Source: an uncultured Prochlorococcus sp. (lineage in GTDB: Bacteria > Cyanobacteriota > Cyanobacteriia > PCC-6307 > Cyanobiaceae). Taken from it: a stretch of DNA of 33,852 nt. A model generated the notes under the pieces. It searched no databases. It worked only from the letters and a program-made list of their open reading frames with translations, and had not been told where the DNA came from. The stretch's first letter is position 1, and each line of letters starts with the position of its first letter. The stretch lies in contig CACARV010000008.1 of the NCBI GenBank assembly GCA_902535025.1, positions 1 to 33,852 on the forward strand, read 5' to 3'. A program made the translations under genes and the position numbers. Positions 1 through 8,752 of this stretch are shown here, in pieces.

Positions 1-264
1 CCTAATCTAAAAAATTTAATTTTTGATGATTGGTTTAATAATGAAATTGCGACAAGATTAGATAACTTATCTAAAGTAGTTTCTTTATCCACAAAGGCTG
101 GTATACCAATCCCATGTCTATCTAGTACTTTAGACTATTTGAATAGTTATAGAACCAATAGACTTCCCCAGAATCTTGTTCAGGCAATGAGAGACTGTTT
201 TGGTTCTCATACATATGAAAGAATTGATAAGGAAGGTAGTTTTCATACTGAATGGATGAAATGA
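1..264 (+). CDS. gnd: 6-phosphogluconate dehydrogenase, C-terminal end (partial)
   Basis: Frame 1 is open from the first base to a TGA at 262-264. It encodes the last 87 residues of a decarboxylating 6-phosphogluconate dehydrogenase, which converts 6-phosphogluconate to ribulose 5-phosphate and makes NADPH. The closing stretch, with the motif FGSHTYERIDKEGSFHTEW, is the family's conserved C-terminus that reaches into the partner subunit's active site. The 5' part lies outside the window. The next gene probably starts inside the last codons (ATGA overlap at 261-264) and encodes the preceding step of the oxidative pentose phosphate pathway, which supports an operon and the assignment. Confidence 0.93.
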   Translation, partial: PNLKNLIFDDWFNNEIATRLDNLSKVVSLSTKAGIPIPCLSSTLDYLNSYRTNRLPQNLVQAMRDCFGSHTYERIDKEGSFHTEWMK

Positions 265-989
265 TTGAAAAGGTCAAAAATGGATACACCATATACATAT
301 ATAAAGACAAGTTAAAACTATCAAAAGCGGTTTATAAGTTTATTGAAAGCCAAATTATAAATACTTTAAAAAAGAAAGACAGGTTCAAATTTTGTGTAAG
401 TGGTGGTTCAACGCCTAAGTCTGTGTATCAACTGCTTTCTAGAAGCAATCTTAAATGGGATTTCGTTGATGTTTTTTTAGGAGATGAAAGATGTGTTGAT
501 CCAAATTCAGAATTAAGTAACTCTTTAATGTTGAAAAATTCTTTGTTAACTAATTTTGGATCTAAAGCTTATTTTTATGAAATTTTCAATGATTTAAACA
601 CTGATGATGAAGCTACAAAAAATCAATTTATTTCTAAATTATTTGAAAAATGCGGATCAAACCCTCCCTCCTTTGATTTAACTTTATTAGGTCTTGGAGA
701 CGATGGTCATACGGCTTCACTATTTCCTTATCAAAAAAATAATAATGTAGAAGATTTTGTGATTTTTAATGAAGGCAAAGGATTAAAAAGAATTTCATTA
801 ACTCCAAAGGTCCTTTCAGCCTCATCAAAGATAGTATTTTTGGTTAGTGGAGCCAATAAAAGAATTGCTCTTGAGAGGTTATTAGATGAAAAAGAGCCAC
901 CAGATAGAACACCATCAAAATTAATAAAATCTAATAATCAAATTTCAATATTTTGTGATCAGGAATCAGCAAAAGAATTAGAAATTTAG
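261..989 (+). CDS. pgl: 6-phosphogluconolactonase
   Basis: Hydrolyses 6-phosphogluconolactone to 6-phosphogluconate, the second step of the oxidative pentose phosphate pathway, in the cytosol. The NagB/DevB-type fold is visible: the phosphate loop VSGGSTPKSVYQLL, then FLGDERCV, then the strong LLGLGDDGHTASLFP motif. At about 242 residues the length is normal for the family. An ATG at 252 is also in frame, but I prefer 261 because ATG at 261 overlaps the gnd stop as ATGA, the usual coupled arrangement, and adds only three residues less. Directly downstream of gnd and likely cotranscribed with it, so the two enzymes that feed NADPH production in the dark are linked. Confidence 0.93.
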   Translation: MIEKVKNGYTIYIYKDKLKLSKAVYKFIESQIINTLKKKDRFKFCVSGGSTPKSVYQLLSRSNLKWDFVDVFLGDERCVDPNSELSNSLMLKNSLLTNFGSKAYFYEIFNDLNTDDEATKNQFISKLFEKCGSNPPSFDLTLLGLGDDGHTASLFPYQKNNNVEDFVIFNEGKGLKRISLTPKVLSASSKIVFLVSGANKRIALERLLDEKEPPDRTPSKLIKSNNQISIFCDQESAKELEI

Positions 990-1019
990 TTAAAGTCTAT
1001 TAATAATTTAAATTATTTA

Positions 1020-1568
1020 ATGAATAAGAAAAAATATTTATTCCAGAAAAAGGAGTTCGATGGATGGAAAACATTAAATGATACTGTTATGGGCGGATCA
1101 AGTTCAGCTTTTTGTGAAATTTCAAATGCTGGTTTGTTTTTAAAGGGTAACATTGTCGAGAAAGCAGGAGGATTTGTTAGTTGTAGATCGCCTATTTATA
1201 AACCCTCCTTAAACGTATCTGAATATTCATCCTTCGAATTAAATATTGATGGACAAGGAAGAACTTTTAAATTTGCTGTCGCTTGTGAAGATGATCTCCT
1301 TGGACTAACCGAATTTATTCCTGGAGGTCTTAGATGGATTAAATCATTTCCAACAAAAAAATTCGGAAGAACAAATGTTCAAATTCCTTTTAGTGAGCTA
1401 AAACCTTCAGTAAGAGCTAATAAGGTACGGTTCCCATTTAAATTCAAGCCTTCTAAAATCAAAAGATTGCAACTACTGCACTCTAAGTTTGGTGATGATG
1501 GATTACTTAATAATGAGTTTAAACAAGGTTCCATAAAAGTTTTTATTAAATCAATAAGTGTTATTTGA
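1020..1568 (+). CDS. CIA30-family protein
   Basis: A 182-residue protein of the CIA30 family (NADH:ubiquinone oxidoreductase intermediate-associated protein 30 type), a galactose-binding-like beta-sandwich. The family signature is visible near the N-terminus, where FDGWKTLNDTVMGGSSSA is followed by a GNIVEKAGGFVSCRS stretch, with an FKFAVACED strand further on. Mitochondrial relatives assist complex I assembly; the role in cyanobacteria is not known to me, and an NDH-1 or membrane-complex assembly role would be inference. It lies 30 bases after pgl. Its end overlaps the next gene by 11 bases. No signal peptide or membrane segment is evident, so it is probably cytosolic. Confidence 0.8.
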   Translation: MNKKKYLFQKKEFDGWKTLNDTVMGGSSSAFCEISNAGLFLKGNIVEKAGGFVSCRSPIYKPSLNVSEYSSFELNIDGQGRTFKFAVACEDDLLGLTEFIPGGLRWIKSFPTKKFGRTNVQIPFSELKPSVRANKVRFPFKFKPSKIKRLQLLHSKFGDDGLLNNEFKQGSIKVFIKSISVI

Positions 1569-1944
1569 AAATCCATTTAAAAATATAGAAAGCTTAATCG
1601 CTAAGTCAGCAGATTTAACAAATAAACCATTTGTGCATTCTGTAGTAAAAATAAATGGTGAATACGAAATTGAAGAAGAAGATATTGATTTGACGGTTAA
1701 TATCTTATGTCGAGATAAAGAAGGTAAAAGATTAGAAATTTACGATCTTGAATTAGAACTTTTTAAATCAAATAAAAAGTTAGTTTTAGTTATCTCTAAG
1801 CTTAATTTTCCTGATGAACCAATATTATGGTGTGGAGTTAAAACATTGTGGATGAATAGCAATAATGGAAAAAAATGCAACTCACCAAAATACAGCGCTA
1901 AATTGGAAAACTTAGCAAATAGAATAAAAAGCTTTATTGTTTAA
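1558..1944 (+). CDS. Conserved-looking hypothetical protein (128 aa)
   Basis: I do not recognise this family. The ORF starts with GTG at 1558, inside the last codons of the CIA30-family gene, and ends at 1944, 22 bases before the convergent end of ilvD. No ATG occurs in frame until close to the end, so the GTG is the only credible start. The protein is soluble-looking, with an acidic segment (EYEIEEEDIDL) near residue 35, alternating beta-strand-like stretches, and one Trp-Cys-Gly element near residue 93. Coding is supported by its length, a position coupled to the upstream gene, and base usage like its neighbours. Function unknown. Confidence 0.6.
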   Translation: MLFENPFKNIESLIAKSADLTNKPFVHSVVKINGEYEIEEEDIDLTVNILCRDKEGKRLEIYDLELELFKSNKKLVLVISKLNFPDEPILWCGVKTLWMNSNNGKKCNSPKYSAKLENLANRIKSFIV

Positions 1945-1965
1945 GAAAATAAAAATTGAGCTGAT

Positions 1966-3639
1966 CTATAAATCAGTAACAGCCCCTAAACTTGATGTGC
2001 TTACAATTTTAGAATATTTTGAAAGTATCCCTCTTTTGTATTTTGGTGTGGGTTTTACCCAATCTTTTTTTCTTTTTTCTAATTCTTCGTCAGATAAATC
2101 AACTTCAATTAGTTGCTTTACAGCATCTACAGTAATTAAATCACCTTGTTTTATTAGAGCAATATTTCCGCCAACAGCAGCCTCTGGGGCTATATGACCC
2201 ACAACTAGACCATAAGTACCCCCGCTAAATCTACCATCGGTAATTAAAGCTACCTTCTCTCCGAGGCCTTGACCAACAATTGCAGATGTTGGAGCTAACA
2301 TTTCTCTCATGCCTGGCCCTCCTACAGGCCCTTCGTTCCTAATAACAACAACATCACCAGCTTTGATATCATTATTCAATATAGATTTTAAACAATCCTC
2401 TTCACTTTCAAAAATCTTGGCTGGACCTGTTAATACAGGGTTTTTTACTCCGCTAATTTTGGCAACGGAACCTTCGATCGCTAAGTTGCCTTTTAATATC
2501 GCTAGGTGTCCTTTTTTATAAAGAGGGTTATTTATGTCTCTTATAACATTTTGATTTGTTGGGGGCTTATCTGGAATATTCTGTAAGTATTCTGAGATAG
2601 TTTTTCCTTCAATATTTTTGCAATCGCCATGAATTAATCCTGCATTCAAAAGTAATTTCATTACTTGTGGAATCCCACCTGCATTATGAAGATCCACTGT
2701 CACATATTTACCACTCGGTTTAAGGTCACAAATAACGGGTACTTTTTGTCTGATTCTCTCAAAATCATTAATGTTGATATCTATCCCTGCTGTATTTGCA
2801 ATGGCTAAGATGTGCAATACCGCATTTGTTGATCCTCCAATTGCCATAATGACTGATATTGCATTTTCAAATGCTTTCTTAGTCATTAGGTCTAGAGGTC
2901 TTATATCTTTTTCTATTGCAGAAACTAATATCTCAGCACTTTTATCTGCACTTAGTTCCTTTTCAAGATCTTCAGCAGCCATGGTGGAACTGTGAGGAAG
3001 ACTTAACCCTAACACTTCAATAACTGCAGACATTGTATTAGCTGTAAACATTCCTCCACAGCTGCCAGCACCAGGAATACAATTTTTCTCAACTTGGATT
3101 AGCCTTTCTTCATTAATTTTGCCTGATGTTAATTGTCCAACAGCTTCAAATGCACTAACAACAGTAAGATCTTCTCCATGCAACTTTCCAGGTTTTATTG
3201 TCCCTCCATAAATGAAAATTGATGGAATATTCATTCTTGCAATTGCTATCATGGCTCCCGGCATATTTTTGTCACATCCACCTATAGCAAGCACTCCATC
3301 CATACTCTGAGCATTACATGCTGTTTCAATTGAATCAGCAATAACTTCTCTTGAAACTAGGGAATATTTCATGCCCTCTGTTCCCATAGAAATGCCATCA
3401 CTTACTGTTATTGTTCCAAACATCTGAGGCATCCCACCTGATCTTTTTATTGACTCTTCGGCTTTGAGAGCTAACTTATTTAAACCTATATTGCATGGTG
3501 TTATGGTGCTGTATCCATTTGCAACTCCAATAATAGGTTTATTAAAATCTTCATCATTAAATCCAACAGCTCTTAACATCGATCTATTAGGGGATCTTTG
3601 CACACCTTGGGTTATTGCAGATGATCTAAGTTTATTCAT
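1966..3639 (-). CDS. ilvD: Dihydroxy-acid dehydratase
   Basis: Converts 2,3-dihydroxy-3-methylbutanoate or -pentanoate to the 2-oxo acid, the third step of isoleucine/valine synthesis. At 557 residues it has typical IlvD/Edd length. The three cysteines expected to hold the iron-sulphur cluster are present: Cys49 (ITPCNIG), Cys122 (GGCDKNMPG) and Cys194 ([15 protein letters not shown]); the three-Cys pattern points to the [2Fe-2S] type rather than the oxygen-labile [4Fe-4S] type. The conserved C-terminal [19 protein letters not shown] is also clear. The gene converges on the unknown gene ending at 1944. A short CTGAT/ATCAG inverted repeat at 1961-1976 spans its stop but has no T-run. Confidence 0.97.
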   Translation of the reverse strand: MNKLRSSAITQGVQRSPNRSMLRAVGFNDEDFNKPIIGVANGYSTITPCNIGLNKLALKAEESIKRSGGMPQMFGTITVSDGISMGTEGMKYSLVSREVIADSIETACNAQSMDGVLAIGGCDKNMPGAMIAIARMNIPSIFIYGGTIKPGKLHGEDLTVVSAFEAVGQLTSGKINEERLIQVEKNCIPGAGSCGGMFTANTMSAVIEVLGLSLPHSSTMAAEDLEKELSADKSAEILVSAIEKDIRPLDLMTKKAFENAISVIMAIGGSTNAVLHILAIANTAGIDININDFERIRQKVPVICDLKPSGKYVTVDLHNAGGIPQVMKLLLNAGLIHGDCKNIEGKTISEYLQNIPDKPPTNQNVIRDINNPLYKKGHLAILKGNLAIEGSVAKISGVKNPVLTGPAKIFESEEDCLKSILNNDIKAGDVVVIRNEGPVGGPGMREMLAPTSAIVGQGLGEKVALITDGRFSGGTYGLVVGHIAPEAAVGGNIALIKQGDLITVDAVKQLIEVDLSDEELEKRKKDWVKPTPKYKRGILSKYSKIVSTSSLGAVTDL

Positions 3640-3662
3640 ATTATTTGAGAACCTTTTTTATT

Positions 3663-3953
3663 CTATTGCCCCAACTCTTCAAGTTGCTTCCTGACATCAG
3701 CAATTGCAGAATTAAGTTGCTCAACTTTCTTCTCCAGATTCTCTCCTTCAACTTCATTTATCTTTTCATTTGAATCAATCGCTTCAGAGCCGTCTTGAAT
3801 TCTGGAGGAATACATCATTGCTTTTTGTTTTTTTTCCTCCTTTCTTTTGTCTGCTTCAGATATTAACCACCAAGCGAGACCTGCTGCTCCAATAAAAGCA
3901 CCGCTTATTAATGATAAAAGATTATTTGAAGACGAATCTCTGTATTCAGACAT
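3663..3953 (-). CDS. Small membrane protein with C-terminal coiled coil
   Basis: An unrecognised 96-residue protein. A polar N-terminus (MSEYRDSSSNN) is followed by one hydrophobic segment at about residues 12-32 (LLSLISGAFIGAAGLAWWLI), a basic stop-transfer patch (DKRKEEKKQK), an acidic linker, and a coiled-coil-like tail (LEKKVEQLNSAIADVRKQLEEL). This predicts a single-span membrane anchor with a soluble helical tail. It lies 23 bases upstream of ilvD on the same strand and 29 bases downstream of the UPRTase-like gene, so it is probably in the same transcript. Function unknown. Confidence 0.72.
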   Translation of the reverse strand: MSEYRDSSSNNLLSLISGAFIGAAGLAWWLISEADKRKEEKKQKAMMYSSRIQDGSEAIDSNEKINEVEGENLEKKVEQLNSAIADVRKQLEELGQ

Positions 3954-3982
3954 TGGTAAAAAATTTACTCCTATATTCTATA

Positions 3983-4600
3983 TTAGTTCTTATCTTGAAA
4001 TATAGTACTCAAACGCAATAAAGGATTCCCAATACCCGGTACCAATGAATTTGTGTTTTCATCTTCCTCATCTATGCAAGAGGTGTAAATTACCTGATTA
4101 GGGAATAATTTTGCAATTTCATTTAACCCTTTATTTGAGCAAATAGCAGTTACTAACAAAATCCTATTGGAATCAACACCTAATTTCTTTAATTTAATTA
4201 AAGTTTCTAATGTTGCTGATGTTGTCGTTATTTGTTCAGAATAAAGTATAACTCCTTCATTTGAGTCAATACTTTTAGGTAGTTCTCCCAATGAAAGTGT
4301 CGAATTAGGAATTACTTCTTTAGATCCAATCCAAAGAGATAACCCTTCGGGCAACATTGCGAGAACTTTTATTGGATAATCATTATTAATTAAGAATCCA
4401 TCTGCGTCTCCATTATCAGTATTTACTATTTCTTTTTTATATGGCAGCCAATTACGTAATGCTTCATATGTAAGCCATTTACCTAATTGTTCATATCCAG
4501 TTGAGTACAAAATATTTGGAGTAGTTTTTTCTCGCAATATTGAAAGCCAATGTTTTATCAATGGATGAGGAGGAACAATAACCTTTAGTGACATTGCCAT
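3983..4600 (-). CDS. Degenerate uracil phosphoribosyltransferase homologue
   Basis: A 205-residue protein whose N-terminus (VIVPPHPLIKHWLSILR, then EQLGKWLTYEALRNWLP) is that of cyanobacterial uracil phosphoribosyltransferases, which make UMP from uracil and PRPP. The residues that do the chemistry look lost. The PRPP loop, normally DPMLATGGS/T, reads SEQITTTSA at about 121-129. The usual ILRAGL region reads MLPEGLSLW. The C-terminal uracil-binding GLGDAGDR-FGT reads GIGNPLLRLST. Length and overall layout are kept, so this is an intact reading frame and not a decayed pseudogene. It may be catalytically inactive or have a different substrate; the name upp would overstate what can be seen. Confidence 0.75.
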   Translation of the reverse strand: MAMSLKVIVPPHPLIKHWLSILREKTTPNILYSTGYEQLGKWLTYEALRNWLPYKKEIVNTDNGDADGFLINNDYPIKVLAMLPEGLSLWIGSKEVIPNSTLSLGELPKSIDSNEGVILYSEQITTTSATLETLIKLKKLGVDSNRILLVTAICSNKGLNEIAKLFPNQVIYTSCIDEEDENTNSLVPGIGNPLLRLSTIFQDKN

Positions 4601-4663
4601 ATATTTTCCTTTAAGATACTCTTACAAACTTTAAATACTTAAGTTCTAAAATACAGTCTTATT

Positions 4664-5176
4664 ATGATTAAATCAATTGTTTTCCCTTCACTAAAAAATG
4701 CATTAATAACTTTGTTATTGGTTGGGATTTTATTTTTTAATTCTGTAAATTCGGCATGGGCTAAAAGGCCTCCTGAGATTAGAAACCAACAAGACCTTAA
4801 TTTAGAGCCAGATATGCATGGTCAAGATTTAAGCGGTAACGAATACGTTAAGTTTGATTTGAATGGGTTTAATTTCAGTCAGAGTAATTTAGAGGGTGCG
4901 GTATTCAATAATAGTAAATTGCAAAACTCAAAGTTTACTGGAGCCAATTTAAGAGATGCACTAGCTTATGCAACAGACTTTACAGATGCCGATCTTTCGG
5001 ATGTTAATTTTACAAATGCTTTATTAATGGAGAGTAATTTTGAAGGAGCAAAAATAGATGGTGCAGATTTTACTGATGCTGTTCTTAGTCGTACACAACA
5101 AAAACAATTATGTGCGATTGCTAATGGCACAAATAGTTCTACAGGAGAGAGTACAGAATATAGTCTAGGTTGTTAA
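4664..5176 (+). CDS. Exported pentapeptide-repeat protein
   Basis: A 170-residue secreted protein. A signal peptide covers residues 1-33, with a hydrophobic core NALITLLLVGILFF and a likely cleavage after SAWA. The mature part is mostly pentapeptide repeats of the A(D/N)LXX type (for example GANLRDA, DFTDADLSDVNFTNA, NFEGAKIDGADF), which fold into a right-handed quadrilateral beta-helix. Two cysteines flank the tail (QKQLCAIA and SLGC) and could form a disulphide. In cyanobacteria such proteins resemble thylakoid-lumen pentapeptide proteins of plants; their role is unsettled. It is divergent from the UPRTase-like gene and runs 9 bases before cobW. Confidence 0.85.
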   Translation: MIKSIVFPSLKNALITLLLVGILFFNSVNSAWAKRPPEIRNQQDLNLEPDMHGQDLSGNEYVKFDLNGFNFSQSNLEGAVFNNSKLQNSKFTGANLRDALAYATDFTDADLSDVNFTNALLMESNFEGAKIDGADFTDAVLSRTQQKQLCAIANGTNSSTGESTEYSLGC

Positions 5177-5185
5177 TCATTAAGG

Positions 5186-6250
5186 ATGAAAAAAAAAATA
5201 CCAGTAATAGTTGTTTCCGGTTTTCTTGGTTCAGGTAAAACAACTTTTCTTAGATATTTGTTAATGGAGAGTAATAAAAAATTCGGTTTAATAATCAATG
5301 AATTTGGTGATGTTGGAATTGACGGTGATTTGATTAAAAGTTGTGATAGATGTGATGAAACTGAGGAAGAATGCGTAATTGAATTAAATAATGGATGTTT
5401 ATGTTGTACTGTTCAAGATGATTTTGTTCCATCAATACAAGCTCTTCTTAAGTTTAATCCTCCTATTGAATCAATAATTATCGAAACAAGTGGCTTAGCA
5501 CTACCAATTCCATTAATTAAAGCACTTAACTGGCCTGAAATTAGGTCTTCCATCTATCTTGATGTTGTAGTTGGTATCGTTAATGGAGAGTCAATGCTTA
5601 AAGGTTCACCAATTAATGATCTAAATAAAATCACAAAACAATATAACGACATAGAAAAAATTGATCACAACGCCACTATTCAAGAACTTTTTGAGGAACA
5701 ACTTGAAGTCTCTGATATCGTTTTAGTCTCTAGATCAGATATCTTAAATGATCATCTGTTTGATGTTGTAAAAAATAAAATCCAAGGAAGTCTAAACTCA
5801 TCTACACCAGTCCTTAAATCCAAGAATGGCAAAATTGATTTAAATTATTTATTTGATTTTAATTTTAAAAAAGAGACTTATAAAGAATTTTTAACAGAAG
5901 ATCATGACCATAATCATGTTGAGCTTGTATCAGATTCAATTAAATTAAATTATTTCCTTGAAAAAAATGACTTCGAGAAAGAGATGTCGAAAATCTTGGA
6001 TGAATTAAACATACTTCGCATAAAAGGACGTATTTGGATACCAAACAAATCATTGCCTTTACAAATACAAATAGTTGGAAAAAAAATTAATACTTGGTTT
6101 GAAGAAGTTCCAGACAATTGTTGGAGACCAAATGATAATGCTGGTCTTGAATTAGTAATTATTTCTTTTGATAAAAAATCCATAAAAACTTTCAATAGAA
6201 AAATTAAAGAGAAATTTAAGATTTTAAGTAACCCAAAAACAGCAATTTGA
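5186..6250 (+). CDS. cobW: CobW-type GTPase (metal chaperone, COG0523)
   Basis: A 354-residue P-loop GTPase of the COG0523 family, proposed to deliver metal ions; the CobW subgroup is linked to cobalt supply for cobalamin synthesis. Visible are Walker A GFLGSGKT (12-19), the switch region NEFGDVGIDGDLI, the metal-binding CxCC motif NGCLCC (Cys71, 73, 74), Walker B-like IIETSGLALP and a SRSD guanine-specificity motif. Three extra cysteines (53, 56, 63) sit just before the CxCC, as in true CobW rather than zinc-type paralogues. A short His/Asp-rich linker (EDHDHNH) lies near residue 240. The C-terminal CobW domain, with WRPNDNAGLELVII, is present. Starts 9 bases after the pentapeptide gene. Confidence 0.88.
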   Translation: MKKKIPVIVVSGFLGSGKTTFLRYLLMESNKKFGLIINEFGDVGIDGDLIKSCDRCDETEEECVIELNNGCLCCTVQDDFVPSIQALLKFNPPIESIIIETSGLALPIPLIKALNWPEIRSSIYLDVVVGIVNGESMLKGSPINDLNKITKQYNDIEKIDHNATIQELFEEQLEVSDIVLVSRSDILNDHLFDVVKNKIQGSLNSSTPVLKSKNGKIDLNYLFDFNFKKETYKEFLTEDHDHNHVELVSDSIKLNYFLEKNDFEKEMSKILDELNILRIKGRIWIPNKSLPLQIQIVGKKINTWFEEVPDNCWRPNDNAGLELVIISFDKKSIKTFNRKIKEKFKILSNPKTAI

Positions 6251-6295
6251 CTTTATAGTTGCTGCCGAGATACTTTCTACAGTAGACATTTCCAA

Positions 6296-6460
6296 ATGGA
6301 AAATCCAAAAATTGCTTTAAAACAAATAATCTCTGACGATGTAATATCAATTGATAAAATCAAATGCTCCAAGTGTGGTGGGGCAGGAAATTTTAAAACA
6401 CCTGAAAACTCAAGAAGAACTTGCTTAGTTTGTTTTGGTAAAGGGTACATAAACATTTAA
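6296..6460 (+). CDS. Small DnaJ-type zinc-finger protein (54 aa)
   Basis: A short ORF between cobW and purS that most gene finders would drop. It starts at ATG 6296 and stops at TAA 6458-6460. The 54-residue product has two copies of the DnaJ zinc-finger repeat CxxCxGxG: CSKCGGAG at residues 24-31 and CLVCFGKG at 43-50. Together these four cysteines can hold one zinc ion. The same module occurs in DnaJ and in plant BSD2-like chaperones, which lack a J domain. No J domain is present here. The spacing of the repeats and intact frame make it a convincing gene; the partner or substrate is unknown. Confidence 0.8.
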   Translation: MENPKIALKQIISDDVISIDKIKCSKCGGAGNFKTPENSRRTCLVCFGKGYINI

Positions 6461-6557
6461 AAATTCAGAATACATTGAGGTAAAAATATTTGTTTATTAA
6501 TCAATAGTACTTTTTATTGGAATTTAAACTAATCTTCTAGTAGAAATTATTTTTTAA

Positions 6558-6812
6558 TTGGACCAATTTGCTGTAAAAGTTTTTGTAAGACTAAGACCTT
6601 CAGTTCTAGATCCAGCAGGAGAAGCTACCAAATCTGCTTCTATAAAACTTGGAGCCGAGGGAATAAAATCATTACGTATAGGAAAAATGATTGAAGTAAA
6701 AATAGAAGGTAATGGTGAAAACGAAGTAAGAGAAAAAATTGATTTATTGTGTGATAGGTTATTCGCAAATACTATTATTGAAGATTATGAGTATTCACTA
6801 GAAAAATTATAA
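6558..6812 (+). CDS. purS: Phosphoribosylformylglycinamidine synthase, PurS subunit
   Basis: The 84-residue small subunit of the three-part FGAM synthase (PurS-PurQ-PurL) in purine synthesis, which bridges the glutaminase and synthetase. The start is TTG at 6558; the encoded N-terminus [22 protein letters not shown] matches where PurS proteins begin, so the unusual start codon is credible and no upstream ATG is available. The motif [17 protein letters not shown] and the RIGKMIEV strand are family hallmarks. It is followed immediately by purQ (one base between stop and start), so translation is probably coupled. Confidence 0.92.
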   Translation: MDQFAVKVFVRLRPSVLDPAGEATKSASIKLGAEGIKSLRIGKMIEVKIEGNGENEVREKIDLLCDRLFANTIIEDYEYSLEKL

Positions 6813-6813
6813 G

Positions 6814-7479
6814 ATGGATAATTTTGTTGTAGGAGTTGTTGTCTTCCCTGGCTCTAATTGTGATCGTGATGTTTCATGGGCACTGGAAGGTTGTTTAGAC
6901 ATAAGGACAAAATACTTGTGGCATGAGTCTTCAGATTTAAGCGATGTTGATGCAATAGTTTTACCTGGAGGATTCAGCTATGGTGATTATTTACGATGCG
7001 GCGCAATTGCTAGATTTTCTCCATTAATAAATGCCTTGGATGAGTTCGTTACGAGCGGAAAAAGAGTTTTAGGAATTTGTAATGGGTTTCAAATTTTGAC
7101 AGAATCAGGCTTTTTGCCTGGTGTCCTTACTGCAAATAAAAACCTTAATTTCATCTGTGATGATGTTGAACTTGATATTGTTTCTTCAAAGGGAGGTTGG
7201 TTTAATAATGAAGATGAAAAAAAAACTATTAAGTTGCCAATAGCACATGGGGAAGGCAGATATCATTGTGATTCTGATACTTTAAAAAAACTTGTAGATA
7301 ATGAATTGATCGCTTTGAGGTATAAAAATAATCCTAATGGATCCGCATTCGATATTGCAGGCATAACTAATGAAAAGGGAAATGTTCTAGGTTTAATGCC
7401 TCATCCAGAGCGTGCATGCGACGAGGCAATTGGTGGGACTGATGGTCTCTTTACATTAAAATCATTAATATTGAAATAA
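6814..7479 (+). CDS. purQ: Phosphoribosylformylglycinamidine synthase, glutaminase subunit
   Basis: A 221-residue class I glutamine amidotransferase that supplies ammonia from glutamine to PurL for FGAM formation. The nucleophile elbow GICNGFQIL holds the catalytic cysteine, and the His-Glu pair is in the C-terminal LMPHPERA motif. The N-terminal [16 protein letters not shown] and the oxyanion region [19 protein letters not shown] are typical of PurQ. Length is normal. It runs directly on from purS and ends at a strong terminator at 7478-7510. purL is not in the window. Confidence 0.96.
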   Translation: MDNFVVGVVVFPGSNCDRDVSWALEGCLDIRTKYLWHESSDLSDVDAIVLPGGFSYGDYLRCGAIARFSPLINALDEFVTSGKRVLGICNGFQILTESGFLPGVLTANKNLNFICDDVELDIVSSKGGWFNNEDEKKTIKLPIAHGEGRYHCDSDTLKKLVDNELIALRYKNNPNGSAFDIAGITNEKGNVLGLMPHPERACDEAIGGTDGLFTLKSLILK

Positions 7480-7510
7480 AAAAAGACCCCAAATTTGTAG
7501 GTCTTTTTTT
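7478..7510. terminator. Bidirectional intrinsic terminator between purQ and fba
   Basis: A perfect 11-bp inverted repeat: seven A residues then GACC at 7478-7488, an 11-base loop, then GGTC and seven T residues at 7500-7510. The A-run on one side and the T-run on the other mean it can stop transcription from either strand, which fits its place between the convergent ends of purQ and the class II aldolase gene. Confidence 0.88.
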
Positions 7511-7528
7511 GTTTAATTCTGGAAAAAA

Positions 7529-8602
7529 TTAAACAGTAGTTTTTACTTTTGGATCTAAATCACCTTTTGCGTAAAGATCAGCAAAATAATTAGTGCTATT
7601 TTGTTTGATCTTACTTGCTTGACCTTCGCACCAGAACTGCTTGTATCTATCAAGACAAACTTGCTTCATGTATTTTCTAGCAGGCTTGTTGAAATGTCTT
7701 GGGTCGAAGTTTGCCTTATCAGCAAATGCTGCCTCTCTAACTGCGGCAGTAAAAGCAAGTCTGTTATCGGTATCAATGTTAACTTTCCTGACTCCATTTC
7801 TTATTCCCTCTTGAATTTCTTCAACAGGTACGCCATATGTTTGAGGAATTTCACCACCATATTTGTTAATAATATCTAACCATTCCTGAGGAACTGAACT
7901 AGATCCATGCATTACAAGATGGGTATTTGGAAGTGCTTTATGAATTTCAGCAATTCTACTTATTGCAAGAACTTCTCCTGTTGGTTTCCTTGTGAATTTA
8001 TAAGCACCATGACTTGTACCTATAGCAATAGCTAATGCATCAACTTTTGTTTTAGCAACAAAATCCGCAGCTTCTTCAGGATCAGTCAAAAGCATATCTG
8101 TAGAAAGTTCACCTTCAAATCCATGACCATCTTCTGCTTCACCTTTCCCTGTTTCTAATGAACCTAAGCAACCTAATTCTCCTTCAACACTAACTCCAAC
8201 TGAATGAGCAAAATCTACTACTTTTTTAGTAACTGCAACATTATATTCGTAACTAGCGGGTGTTTTTGCATCTGCCTCTAGAGAACCATCCATCATTACT
8301 GATGTGAAACCATTTATTGCTGCTGAATAGCATGTTGATGGTTCATTACCATGATCTTGATGCATTACCACTGGAATATTTGGATATGTCTCTGTGGCAG
8401 CAAGGATTAAATGACGTAGGAAAATTTCTCCTGCATAATTTCTTGCACCTCTTGAAGCTTGAAGGATTACAGGACTATCAGTTTCATATGCTGCTTCCAT
8501 GATTGCTTGAACTTGCTCAAGATTATTAACATTGAAAGCTGGAATACCGTAACCATTCTCAGCAGCGTGATCTAAAAGTAGTCTTAGTGGAACGAGGGCC
8601 AT
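7529..8602 (-). CDS. fba: Fructose-bisphosphate aldolase, class II (Calvin-cycle type)
   Basis: A 357-residue zinc-dependent aldolase that joins glyceraldehyde 3-phosphate and dihydroxyacetone phosphate to fructose 1,6-bisphosphate, and in cyanobacteria also makes sedoheptulose 1,7-bisphosphate for the Calvin cycle. Metal and catalytic residues are visible: HQDHG at 81-85 (Asp83, His84), the GTSHGAYKF histidine and the VMHGSSSVP histidine. [10 protein letters not shown] near the C-terminus is the conserved phosphate-binding and substrate region. The long C-terminal segment with [13 protein letters not shown] is typical of the CbbA/Calvin-cycle subgroup. It lies downstream of the class I aldolase gene on the same strand, with about 150 bases between them. 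Confidence 0.96.
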   Translation of the reverse strand: MALVPLRLLLDHAAENGYGIPAFNVNNLEQVQAIMEAAYETDSPVILQASRGARNYAGEIFLRHLILAATETYPNIPVVMHQDHGNEPSTCYSAAINGFTSVMMDGSLEADAKTPASYEYNVAVTKKVVDFAHSVGVSVEGELGCLGSLETGKGEAEDGHGFEGELSTDMLLTDPEEAADFVAKTKVDALAIAIGTSHGAYKFTRKPTGEVLAISRIAEIHKALPNTHLVMHGSSSVPQEWLDIINKYGGEIPQTYGVPVEEIQEGIRNGVRKVNIDTDNRLAFTAAVREAAFADKANFDPRHFNKPARKYMKQVCLDRYKQFWCEGQASKIKQNSTNYFADLYAKGDLDPKVKTTV

Positions 8603-8752
8603 AATTAAAATAAGTTAAATGCTCTATATAAAGCATATGTTTCCGAGAGTTTAGTATAAAGAGGTATCAAATGTCACGTCATTAGATATACAAAATACTA
8701 AATTAAAGAAACTAATTTTATGACCGAGAGTATATTTTTAGGATTTTTTTAG

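Noticed and set aside
122-310. 62-residue minus-strand ORF over the gnd/pgl junction
   Set aside because: It lies opposite the clear gnd C-terminus and pgl start, with no motif of its own.
1937-3694. Several plus-strand ORFs opposite ilvD
   Set aside because: They are shadows of a well-conserved dihydroxy-acid dehydratase gene.
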